Of a stretch of 64,000 nt of DNA, positions 46,958 to 55,246 are shown piece after piece (position 1 is the first letter of the stretch; each line of letters opens with the position of its first letter). The notes below the pieces were generated by a model. That model saw only the letters and a list, made by a program, of their open reading frames with translations. It made no database searches and was not told where the DNA came from. Position numbers and translations under genes: made by a program. The DNA is from Prolixibacteraceae bacterium. Its GTDB lineage: Bacteria > Bacteroidota > Bacteroidia > Bacteroidales > Prolixibacteraceae. The stretch covers positions 71,423 to 135,422 of the forward strand of contig JABGRN010000005.1 in the NCBI GenBank assembly GCA_018648265.1. Direction: 5' to 3'.

Positions 46958-48493
46958 CTAACCTTCGCTTAATGGTACTACAACTGTCGCTATTGTCCCT
47001 TCACCAACTTTCGATTCAATTGAAAAATGGCCTTTAATACTATCAAGCCTTTCTGTAATGCTCAATAATCCAAATCCACCCTTTTCATTAGCTTTCTTAT
47101 TTATTTGTTTTTTAAAACCGACCCCATTATCCTGAACCGTAATATAGTACATTTTTTTACTTTTATGGATACTAATTTTTATCAAAGTAGCGTTGGCATG
47201 TTTAATTATATTCATTAATAATTCACTTACTATTCTGTATAAGAAAATGTTAAACTCTTTTTTAATTTCAATTTGCAAATTTTCACCAGTTAAAACGGTT
47301 GTTACACCATGCTTTTCTTTTATTTGTTCCAATTTCCATTTAAAGGCAGGAATAAGCCCTAATTCATACAAAATCGGAGGGCTTAAATCGTATGTCAGGC
47401 GGCGTGATTCGGCTATGGATTTATCCAATAATTCAGAGATTTCGTTTATTACTTTATGCACATCCGCCTGAAAATGCTCGTTAATTATCGATGATAATTT
47501 AATAAATGCCAACGAAAGGGTTTGCCCTAAACTATCGTGTAAGTTTTCGGCTATCCTCCTTCGTTCCCTTTCTTCAACAAGGGTTAATTCAGTGTTCAGG
47601 TTTTTAAGTTTTTTTTGGTAAGTTTTAATTTCTTTTACCGTTTTATGAAGAGCTATTTCTGCCACCTTGCGTGAAGTAACATCATAACAAACACCCCTAA
47701 AACCAAAAAACTCGCTGTTTTCGTTGAATACCGGAAATCCACTGATTGACAACCAAATCTTCTTTTTATTTTTTATTGTCAGCTCAACTTCACTGTCGTT
47801 AAAACTTGATTGGGTATTAAAACAGTTTTCGATATTGCTTTTTTTTCCCTTTTTGGTGTTTAACTGAAAAAGTCCCAAATAATTTTTCTCGCCAATCAAT
47901 TCATTTACATTCACATCCAGTGTTTTTTCAATAACCGGGCTTATGTAGGTAAATAGACCTTTTAAATCAATTTCCCAATAAAATTCCATTGCGTGTTCCG
48001 AAATTTGCAGGAACCTTTCTTCGCTTTGTAAAAAATTATTGGTTTGATCTTTTATAAAAAGTTCTAAGCTTTCATTTCTTTTTCTCAATAAATCTTCAGC
48101 TTTTTTAATTCTCAAAGCCACGTTTATTTGAGCCCTTAATTCATTCTGCCTAAAAGGTTTTGATATAAAAGAATCGGCTCCGGCAATTAGTCCTTTTGTC
48201 CGTTCCATAGAATCTTGCCCGAGGGCAGAAATCATAATTATCGGAATATTACTAGTGGATTTTTGGCTTTTTAAAATTTCACAAACCTCATAACCATCTA
48301 AATCGGGCATAATAATATCCAGCAGTATTATTTCTGGATTTTCCTTAGTTGCAATTTCAATTCCCAGCTGCCCCGAAGTGGCTTTTATAAATTGATATTC
48401 AGAATAGAATAATTTGCAAACTTGTTGTAGCAGTTTTAAATTAATAATACTGTCATCAATGGCCAAAATCTTTTTCATAAAATTTTTATCCAA
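46958..48493 (-). CDS. REC-PAS-HisKA_3 sensor histidine kinase (NarX-type output)
   Basis: A 511-residue soluble protein; ATG codons at residue 1 and residue 6 (MKKILAIDD) are both plausible starts. Domain order is receiver (1-125, Asp59 in ILLDIIMP), a coiled linker, a PAS domain (about 155-280), then a HisKA_3 dimerisation helix with phospho-accepting His319 in AENLHDSLGQ and an HATPase domain (about 415-511, DNGVGF). No TM segment is found, so the input is cytoplasmic, or comes by phosphotransfer to the N-terminal receiver. HPK7-type kinases pair with NarL-type regulators, here the gene at 46088. The receiver plus linker resembles that of the large kinase at 58864. Confidence 0.92.
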   Translation of the reverse strand: MDKNFMKKILAIDDSIINLKLLQQVCKLFYSEYQFIKATSGQLGIEIATKENPEIILLDIIMPDLDGYEVCEILKSQKSTSNIPIIMISALGQDSMERTKGLIAGADSFISKPFRQNELRAQINVALRIKKAEDLLRKRNESLELFIKDQTNNFLQSEERFLQISEHAMEFYWEIDLKGLFTYISPVIEKTLDVNVNELIGEKNYLGLFQLNTKKGKKSNIENCFNTQSSFNDSEVELTIKNKKKIWLSISGFPVFNENSEFFGFRGVCYDVTSRKVAEIALHKTVKEIKTYQKKLKNLNTELTLVEERERRRIAENLHDSLGQTLSLAFIKLSSIINEHFQADVHKVINEISELLDKSIAESRRLTYDLSPPILYELGLIPAFKWKLEQIKEKHGVTTVLTGENLQIEIKKEFNIFLYRIVSELLMNIIKHANATLIKISIHKSKKMYYITVQDNGVGFKKQINKKANEKGGFGLLSITERLDSIKGHFSIESKVGEGTIATVVVPLSEG

Positions 48494-49214
48494 CCGATTT
48501 AAAAGTTGTTGTTATATGTAATAATACATTTGAAAAATCATCACCAACAAAAGATTTGCACAAACAAATCCCCTCATTTTTTTGAGCGTTTAAAGCTATA
48601 TAAAATTAGTAAAAAAATAATGGTTATAAAATCATGGTAAATTCTATGCCCGGCAATCGAGAATAAAAATTATATCCGGTTGAAATAACAAAACAAAATA
48701 TTTGCAATTTGTGCAATTTGCCTTTTAATTTTATATTCTTTTGATGTAACCCCAACTTATTTTGAGCTATAAAAAAACTGGATAACAATTTATTTTCAGA
48801 ATAATTTTTTTTGAAGTAAACAAACTTATGTTTAATAACATTATTTTTAGTTGCATATCTTTTTTGCACGATTCCTTAAAAAGAAAATTGTTAAAAAGTT
48901 GGTCGTTTAGCGCCCGTTTTTTTTATTTAACAATGGAATAAATGGACACTCACATGTGTTTAAATTAATATTTTATTAGATCTATTTTTATTATCTTAGC
49001 ATCAATAAAAAGGTTTTTATACAACAAAAAGGTGATGTGTTTATTGCTTAAATTAGTTCAGGATTATTAAGTAAAACTAAGTATTGCTTTTTTATATAGG
49101 AAAATGCCTAAATTAAAATCAGCAATCTTAACCCTTTCATTAAGCAGTCGGTTTGTCAATTTTAGTTCCGGGTTAAGTTATTTTTACACAAGATTAATAT
49201 CAAAGTGTACTGAG
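48494..49214. other. Intergenic region between the sensor kinase and the metalloprotease gene
   Basis: About 720 bp of very AT-rich DNA between divergent genes. The codons at 49104-49214 are open in frame with the protease but read as a poor extension ahead of its signal peptide. A TATCTTAG at 48992-48999 resembles a -7 box but has no -33 partner. No gene or RNA is recognised. Confidence 0.5.
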
Positions 49215-51695
49215 ATGAGAACCATGATTTTTATAAGCCTTTTAATTTTTGCGGCAAATGGCGCAATGGGGCAAAAAAATATTATGAAGCAGGCCATTGA
49301 AATTGAAAGCCCGATAAATATCCCTTCCGAAGAAGTGAGAAAATTATTTACCCCGCCGCCATCTTTTAATCAACTAAAATCGGCAACAGAAACGATGTCG
49401 GAATTTGTAATCGATTTTATTAATTTCCCAGAAGATGCAAAAACTGCATTTATGTACGCTGTATCTATTTGGGAAAATTCACTTTCTTCGACTGTGCCAA
49501 TTAAAGTACAGGCAATATGGGAGCCAATTGATGCCAATATACTAGCTAAAAGCAGGCCTGCATTAAATTATGTAAATTTTAACGGGGCAGTTGTTTTAGA
49601 TGTTTATTATCCGGTTGCTTTGGCCGAAAAACTTTCTGGTGTAGAAATGAATGGCGATGGACCAGATATAATTTGTTCTTTTAGCCAAAACGCGGCATGG
49701 TATTTCGGAACCGACGGGAATACACCCACAACAAAATATGATTTTGCAACTGTAGTATTGCACGAACTTGCACACGGGCTTGGATTTTCTGGTTATTTAA
49801 AAGTTGAAAACAACCTGGGGTTTTATAATAATGCCAGTAATTTGCCTGGTATTTTCGATTATTGTGTTTACAATAATTTATCACAACAAATTGCCGACAA
49901 CTCATTATTTCAAAGTCCATCGAGCAAGTTAAAAACCCAGTTAACATCAAACAACCTGATTTCATATTCTACATATAACAAAAATTTCCCTGCCAAACTT
50001 TTTGCCCCTACAACCTGGAAAAACGGATCGAGCCTTTTCCATTTAAATGAATCTGATTTTAATGCGGAAGATGGAAGCGGGTTAATGACACCTTATACGT
50101 ACAAAGGAGAAGCAATTCATACACCAGGGAAAGAGACTCTTGAAATTTTATCTAGAATTGGTTGGAAAACTGTTTCTTTTAAATATAAAGAATTAAAAGA
50201 TATTGAAGCGGTGAGTACCCCAATACCGGTCAACATAAGTGTTGTCAGTGATTTGGAACTCAATAATTCATCGGTTAAAATTATTTTTTCAACTAATTAT
50301 TTTTCAACAAGCGATTCTGTAAACCTTAAATATGACGAAACAACTAATCTCTTTTCGGGGAATATTTCTTTAAATGGTTTATCTGGAAAAATTCTTTATT
50401 ACTTTAAAGCAGAAACTACTGAAAAACAAGTTTTTACATCGCCAAGTGGGGCGCCGGGGAAAAACTTAAGTTTCAGGATTGGCCCTGATTATTACCCACC
50501 AAACCTTTTGCACAATCAAATAAAAATTGCATCACAATCGCCATCTTTAATTGATGTGTCGGCAATAGCCGAAGATAATGTAGGTGTCAATTCTGTTAGG
50601 GTGGAATACAAAATAGATGGTGCCATGCAAGATCCTTTCTTTTTAACCGGCAACCTAAATGATGACAGTTTTAATGGCACACTTGACATCCCGGCACAAT
50701 TGTCAGCAAGCAGCATTTTGGAATATCGTATTGTAGCCGAAGACAAGTCGGCCAGGAAAAACTCAAAATCGGCACCTTCAAATGGTTTTTATTTAGTTGA
50801 TATATTTGAATTGGAGGATCCTGTTTCGGGTTACTTTTCTGATTTTAATAGCGAGTTAACTGATTTTGTGTCCACTGACTTTTTTGCTTCAATTCAACCT
50901 GGGTTTAGCAGTGGTTTGCTGCATACAAAAAACCCATACCCTGTTTCGTATATCAACGATGAAAAACAAAATTTTACTGCACAATTAAAATTCCCCATAA
51001 TACTGGAAGAAAACGGGCAAATGACTTTTGATGAAATTGTACTTGTTGAACCAGGGGAAGAGGGAGCTAGTTTTACCGACAACCTTTTCTGGGATTATGT
51101 AATTGTTGAAGGCAGCAATGACAATGGCGCAACATGGCTGCCCTTTGTGGACGGTTACGACTCAGGGGTAAATGAATCATGGAAATCAAAATTTACAAAT
51201 ACTATTGTAAACGATTTTTCAAAAGCCAGTGGCGAGGAAAGTATGTTCCTGAAACGATTTGTTAATTTAACAAATAACACTAATTTTTCGGCAGGCGACA
51301 TTGTGCTTATCAGGTTTAGGCTTGCTTCCGACAAATCGGTCAATGGTTGGGGATGGGGTATCGACAACCTCGAAATACAAAGCCTTTCGACTTCTACCGA
51401 CGAATTAATGGCGGATTCGGACTATAGTTTTTATCCTAACCCGTTCACGAGTAGCTTTTATATCGATTGTGCAAATGCTGATGGTTTGTCGGAGGTTGAT
51501 ATTACAGTTACCGACCTATTAGGGAAAACCGTTTTTAGGGAAACCTGGTACGACACGCAATTCAATCCATTGAGACAGGTTGATTTATCAGGCGCTTTAC
51601 CGGGTGTGTATCTGGTAAGAGTGATGGATGATGAACTAAATATGGTAACAAATAAAATAATTAAAACCCGCTATCTGTCGGGAAAAGGAGATTAA
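49215..51695 (+). CDS. Secreted T9SS metalloprotease-like protein
   Basis: I chose the ATG at 49215 (826 residues) because it starts directly at a signal peptide (MRTMIFISLLIFAANGAMGQ); upstream in-frame codons add 37 non-signal residues. A zinc-protease motif HELAHGLGF lies at about 183-191 (His183, Glu184, His187). DGSGLMTP near 295-302 is placed like a Met-turn. Beta-sandwich domains follow (about 340-730), and the last 85 residues (FYPNPF to the end) are a T9SS type A sorting domain. The metzincin pattern HExxHxxGxxH is incomplete: the eleventh position is Gly, not His, so the third ligand is elsewhere or absent. A secreted protease or adhesin is inferred. Confidence 0.85.
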   Translation: MRTMIFISLLIFAANGAMGQKNIMKQAIEIESPINIPSEEVRKLFTPPPSFNQLKSATETMSEFVIDFINFPEDAKTAFMYAVSIWENSLSSTVPIKVQAIWEPIDANILAKSRPALNYVNFNGAVVLDVYYPVALAEKLSGVEMNGDGPDIICSFSQNAAWYFGTDGNTPTTKYDFATVVLHELAHGLGFSGYLKVENNLGFYNNASNLPGIFDYCVYNNLSQQIADNSLFQSPSSKLKTQLTSNNLISYSTYNKNFPAKLFAPTTWKNGSSLFHLNESDFNAEDGSGLMTPYTYKGEAIHTPGKETLEILSRIGWKTVSFKYKELKDIEAVSTPIPVNISVVSDLELNNSSVKIIFSTNYFSTSDSVNLKYDETTNLFSGNISLNGLSGKILYYFKAETTEKQVFTSPSGAPGKNLSFRIGPDYYPPNLLHNQIKIASQSPSLIDVSAIAEDNVGVNSVRVEYKIDGAMQDPFFLTGNLNDDSFNGTLDIPAQLSASSILEYRIVAEDKSARKNSKSAPSNGFYLVDIFELEDPVSGYFSDFNSELTDFVSTDFFASIQPGFSSGLLHTKNPYPVSYINDEKQNFTAQLKFPIILEENGQMTFDEIVLVEPGEEGASFTDNLFWDYVIVEGSNDNGATWLPFVDGYDSGVNESWKSKFTNTIVNDFSKASGEESMFLKRFVNLTNNTNFSAGDIVLIRFRLASDKSVNGWGWGIDNLEIQSLSTSTDELMADSDYSFYPNPFTSSFYIDCANADGLSEVDITVTDLLGKTVFRETWYDTQFNPLRQVDLSGALPGVYLVRVMDDELNMVTNKIIKTRYLSGKGD

Positions 51696-51890
51696 CCTTT
51701 TTTCATTTAAATAAAAAAACACAACCTGGAAACCGTAAAACTTAAAGGTAAAATCAACAATTGAGAACAAAACTCTTGTTATAAATTAAATTACAAACAA
51801 CCCTTAGTCGCATAAATTTTTTACCTCTTTTTTAACGGTTTTTCAGGTTGTTAACCTTTATAAACAAACAAAAAATTAAATAAGTTAAAA

Positions 51891-52058
51891 TTATTTTGCA
51901 GGTTGTAGCTTACTTAGTGTCTCATAGAAAACGCCAATAACAGCGTTATGCTCATCTTGAAAACAGTCATTTACGAAAGTAAACTCCTTGATTTTCAAGA
52001 TTTCGCAAGCCTTGTTCTTGACATTTTCTAAGAAACACTTGAAAAATATATAGTTTTC
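51891..52058 (-). pseudogene. Unidentified C-terminal ORF remnant (55 codons, no start)
   Basis: The minus strand is open from 52058 to the stop at 51891-51893 and reads as plausible protein (for example FTFVNDCFQDEHNAVIGVFY) with no ATG, GTG or TTG near its beginning; an in-frame stop lies just upstream. The composition looks like real coding sequence rather than noise. I do not recognise the family. Confidence 0.35.
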
Positions 52059-52198
52059 TTAAAAATACTACTTAGCAATCGTTAAAAAGTAAATAGTAGA
52101 AAATTTTTGATTGATATTTGTTCTGCAATATTTATTTAATCATTAAAAAATACCTCTGCGATATCTAAAAAATTTAAAATTTCTGCTTCCTTTACTAA

Positions 52199-52372
52199 CC
52201 TGAATTATTCATGAGTTTTTCGTTATGAGAATTCAAAATGCACAGAATAAAGGGAAGCACAGAGTTGAGCCTCGCAGAAATAGCCTTAGCTATTTTGAGA
52301 ATCGAGAATCGAGCATTCTCTTTATTCAAAGCAGTTTGATTTCGGAATAGATAAATTTATGAATAGTTCAGG
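52199..52372. mobile_element. MITE-like element, 174 bp, with 4-bp target duplication
   Basis: The ends are inverted repeats: CCTGAATTATTCATGAGTTT at the left (52199-) and its inexact complement at the right (to 52372), matching at 18 of 22 positions. Both sides are flanked by CTAA (52195-52198 and 52373-52376), a 4-bp target-site duplication. A second internal inverted pair, GAATAAAG (52245-52252) and CTTTATTC (52320-52327), lets the element fold. There is no transposase ORF, so it is non-autonomous, needing a transposase encoded elsewhere. Confidence 0.68.
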
Positions 52373-52627
52373 CTAAGTTCTTAATCCGTTTCATTGAGGG
52401 GTCAATGCATTTATGGACATTTAAAATAAGGCTCAAATGTTTTCGAACAAAAACTTTTGCCACTAATTAGTGCCAGAAAGAAAACTACATTTTTTAAGTC
52501 TTTTGATGTTTTCTTACAAAACTAATAAACACAAAAAAGGGTGCCTTAACAGCTTGCAACATAATATTGACAGTAATTAGGGCTGTATATTTATTTGTAA
52601 ATGGGAATAATTGTGAAAAAAATAAAA

Positions 52628-53461
52628 ATGGGAAAACACAAAATTTATAAAATTTTAGATCTTTTAAATAAAAAAAGAGGTTTCGACTTTTCAGGATACA
52701 GGGTTTCATTGCTCGAAAGAAGGATCCAGAAAAGAATTTCGGGTACCCTGAGCAAAAATTTTGATGATTATATTGAATATTTAGAAAAGTACCCCGATGA
52801 ATTAGATAATCTTTTTGATGCTCTTACTATTAACGTAAGCAAATTTTTTAGGGACCCCCTGTATTTTAACTACATCAGTAAAATAATTGTCCCGGATCTT
52901 TTTTTAACAAATGAAAAAGAAAATGAGAAAAGCCTTCGTATTTGGTCGGCCGGATGTTCGTTTGGAGAAGAACCATACTCAATGGCAATTATTATTAATG
53001 AACTAATAAGCAAAAGTAAGACATTCATCCCTCCAAAAATATTTGCTACCGACATAGATAAAAAAGCATTAACGAGGGCTGCCGAAGGTAATTATAGTTT
53101 TAACAGCATCGAGAATGTTAAATACAGTATTTTCGAAAAATATTTTTCTAAAGTTGGCGACCAATTTATTTTAGCCAATGAAATAAAAAACAATGTGCTA
53201 TTTTCGTTTTACGACTTATTAGATAAAAACCATACTGTGCCACCCGATTGTATTTACGGTGGATTCGACATTGTTCTTTGCCGAAATGTTTTAATTTATT
53301 TTAACCCTGACTATCAGAAAATAATTTTTGACAAACTTTACGGCTCACTAAATAAAAATGGATACCTTGTCTTGGGTGAAGCAGAGGTTCTTGCCGAAGG
53401 TTTCAAAGATAAATTTAGCAGAGAAAATAAATGGTGCAAAATATATAAGAAAGTTGGTTAA
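52628..53461 (+). CDS. CheR-type protein methyltransferase
   Basis: A 277-residue protein from the ATG at 52628 (an in-frame ATG at 52601 adds nine residues, and I cannot exclude it). It has the helical CheR N-domain (about 1-70, DFSGYR and SGTLSKNFDDYIEYL) and the SAM-binding domain with RIWSAGCSFGEEPYS (about 95-109), ATDID and CRNVLIYF. CheR methylates glutamates on chemoreceptors. No receptor, CheB, CheA or CheW gene is nearby; instead a multi-PAS protein and two hybrid kinases follow on the same strand, a context seen in non-chemotactic CheR-PAS modules. Confidence 0.93.
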   Translation: MGKHKIYKILDLLNKKRGFDFSGYRVSLLERRIQKRISGTLSKNFDDYIEYLEKYPDELDNLFDALTINVSKFFRDPLYFNYISKIIVPDLFLTNEKENEKSLRIWSAGCSFGEEPYSMAIIINELISKSKTFIPPKIFATDIDKKALTRAAEGNYSFNSIENVKYSIFEKYFSKVGDQFILANEIKNNVLFSFYDLLDKNHTVPPDCIYGGFDIVLCRNVLIYFNPDYQKIIFDKLYGSLNKNGYLVLGEAEVLAEGFKDKFSRENKWCKIYKKVG

Positions 53462-53490
53462 ATTGAATGCCGAAAATTGACATTTGAACT

Positions 53491-54894
53491 ATGGATATGG
53501 AAAAAACTAAAGGACATTTACAAAACGAGGTAGAACAATTAAAAAATAAAATTTCGGAACTGGATAATAATAAAACAGGAAACAAACTAATTGAAAAACA
53601 ATTAAAAGAAAGCGAAGAACGATTCCGGAGGCTTACTGAAAAAGCAAAAGATATGATTTATCGAATGTCGTTACCAGATGGACTATACGAATATGTTAGT
53701 CCCGCTTCAGTCGATCTTTTCGGTTATACTCCAAAAGATTTTTACGATACCCCTATCCTAATCAGAAAAACAATACACCCCGATTGGCGAAAATATTTTG
53801 ACGAACAATGGGTTAAACTCACAAAGGGAGACATGCCCCCAAGTTATCAATACCAGATTATCCATAAATCGGGTGAAACAAAGTGGTTGCACCAGAGAAA
53901 CGTTTTAGTGAAAGATGAATCTGATAAACCAATTGCGATAGAAGGAATTGTAACCGATATTAGTGAACTAAAACAGGCAGAGCAGGAATTAAAGAATCAA
54001 TCTTTAAGGAACCAACTCATTCTTGAAACAACAATGGAAGGCTACATTTTGGCAGATGCTAAAGGTAAAATTATTGATGTAAACCCTTCGTATTGTAATT
54101 TAGTTGGATATTCAAGAGATGAACTATTAACTATGGATATTCGGGAAGTTGAGGTAAAAATACCGCCAGAAGAAGTTGACAGGCGGATTAAACAAATGAT
54201 TAGCAAAGGCAACGACCGTTTCGAAACAAAACACAAAAATAAAAATGGGACAATATTAGACCTGGATACAAGCATTAGTATAATGCATATTAATGAAACT
54301 CCACTGATAGCGGCTTTTGTAAGCGATATTACAGAACGCAAGGGGGCAGAGGAAAAAATGAAAAATAGTGAAGAAAAATTTCGGAAAGCGTTTGTAACAA
54401 GTCCCGATTCAATTAACATTAATCGCCTCGATGATGGACTTTATGTTGAAATTAACAAAGGCTTTACCCAGATATTAGGATTTACCGAAGATGAGGTAAT
54501 CGGAAAAACATCTTTAGAATTAAACATTTGGGAGAACCTAACTGACAGGAATAAACTTGTTTCCGGATTACTGAAGAATGGCTATGTAGAAAATTTTGAA
54601 GCAAAATTCAGTACAAAAAAGGGAGAAATAAAAAATGGCCTGATGTCGGCGGCTGTTATTGAGTTAAATAGAATACCTCATATTTTGAGTATTACAAGAG
54701 ATATTACAGAGCGTAAAATGGTTGAAGAAGAACTTGCAAAACACCGCGAACAATTAGAAGATCTGATTAAAGAGAGGACTCGCGAACTCGAAGAAAAAAA
54801 TAAAAAACTGGATAATGCCATGAAAGTATTTGTCGGAAGAGAACTTACAATTAGAGATTTGGAGAAAAAAATTAGAATGTTACAAGGTAAGTAG
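53491..54894 (+). CDS. Multi-PAS protein lacking a kinase domain
   Basis: A 467-residue soluble protein. An N-terminal coiled coil (about 1-35) is followed by three PAS/PAC units (about 38-160, 168-285 and 295-405), each closing with a DITERK-like PAC end (DISELKQAE, DITERKGAE, DITERKMVE). A C-terminal coiled coil (about 410-467) ends FVGRELTIRDLEKKIRML. No HisKA, HATPase, receiver or GGDEF domain follows. It probably works as a sensor partner of the CheR protein upstream (29-bp gap) or of the kinases downstream. The FVGREL ending recurs in PAS proteins of other bacteria, so the absence of a kinase is probably not a truncation. Confidence 0.88.
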   Translation: MDMEKTKGHLQNEVEQLKNKISELDNNKTGNKLIEKQLKESEERFRRLTEKAKDMIYRMSLPDGLYEYVSPASVDLFGYTPKDFYDTPILIRKTIHPDWRKYFDEQWVKLTKGDMPPSYQYQIIHKSGETKWLHQRNVLVKDESDKPIAIEGIVTDISELKQAEQELKNQSLRNQLILETTMEGYILADAKGKIIDVNPSYCNLVGYSRDELLTMDIREVEVKIPPEEVDRRIKQMISKGNDRFETKHKNKNGTILDLDTSISIMHINETPLIAAFVSDITERKGAEEKMKNSEEKFRKAFVTSPDSININRLDDGLYVEINKGFTQILGFTEDEVIGKTSLELNIWENLTDRNKLVSGLLKNGYVENFEAKFSTKKGEIKNGLMSAAVIELNRIPHILSITRDITERKMVEEELAKHREQLEDLIKERTRELEEKNKKLDNAMKVFVGRELTIRDLEKKIRMLQGK

Positions 54895-55246
54895 GTTAAA
54901 ATGGCACGAAGGTTAAGAAGGTGAGTTGTTGTGTTAGTTGAGTAAGTTAGTTGTTGAGTGAAATAATACGAAGGAAGTTAAGAAAGTCATTCGGTTGTCA
55001 TTCAATGGTCATTAAAAAACAGAAAAAATGACAGCGAAGCGAATTAACGGCGAAGCCAAGTGACAATTAATGACAGCGAAACGAAATTACACGAAGTAAA
55101 TGACAAAAAATATTAACATTCATGATAATAATTAAATTAGATCACCTCCCGTTTTCGCCTAATTTGAGGGGGACAGTTGAGGACAGTGGAACGGCTCGAC
55201 CGTGACACTTCCAAAACAGGGGGTAATGAAATAAAAATTATAAACA
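54895..55246. other. Intergenic region with imperfect repeats
   Basis: About 350 bp without a gene. A GTTGAGT/GTTAG-rich low-complexity stretch (54921-54960) precedes two copies of AATGACAGCGAAGCGAA-like sequence (about 55027 and 55069, 42 bp apart). These repeats look like dispersed intergenic elements rather than a coding remnant. No terminator hairpin is clear. Confidence 0.5.

Larger units (their letters stand above)
51696..52627. other. Gene-poor region with remnant ORF and MITE-like element
   Basis: About 930 bp without an intact gene. It contains a start-less open fragment on the minus strand (51891-52058) and a 174-bp inverted-repeat element (52199-52372), described separately. The rest is AT-rich and shows nothing else I can support. 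It looks like a site of past insertions and decay. Confidence 0.7.

Noticed and set aside
48552..48569. GATTTG/CAAATC inverted repeat upstream of the sensor kinase as an operator
   Set aside because: A 6-bp match in AT-rich DNA is expected by chance and has no supporting context.
49104..49214. Upstream in-frame start at 49104 for the T9SS protease
   Set aside because: It adds 37 residues ahead of a clear signal peptide at 49215.
53491..54894. Truncated histidine kinase
   Set aside because: The gene ends in a complete coiled coil with a recurrent FVGREL-type ending, and no kinase remnant follows in any frame.
54901..55110. CRISPR-like array in the repeat region
   Set aside because: Units are few, inexact and irregularly spaced, and no cas genes are present.
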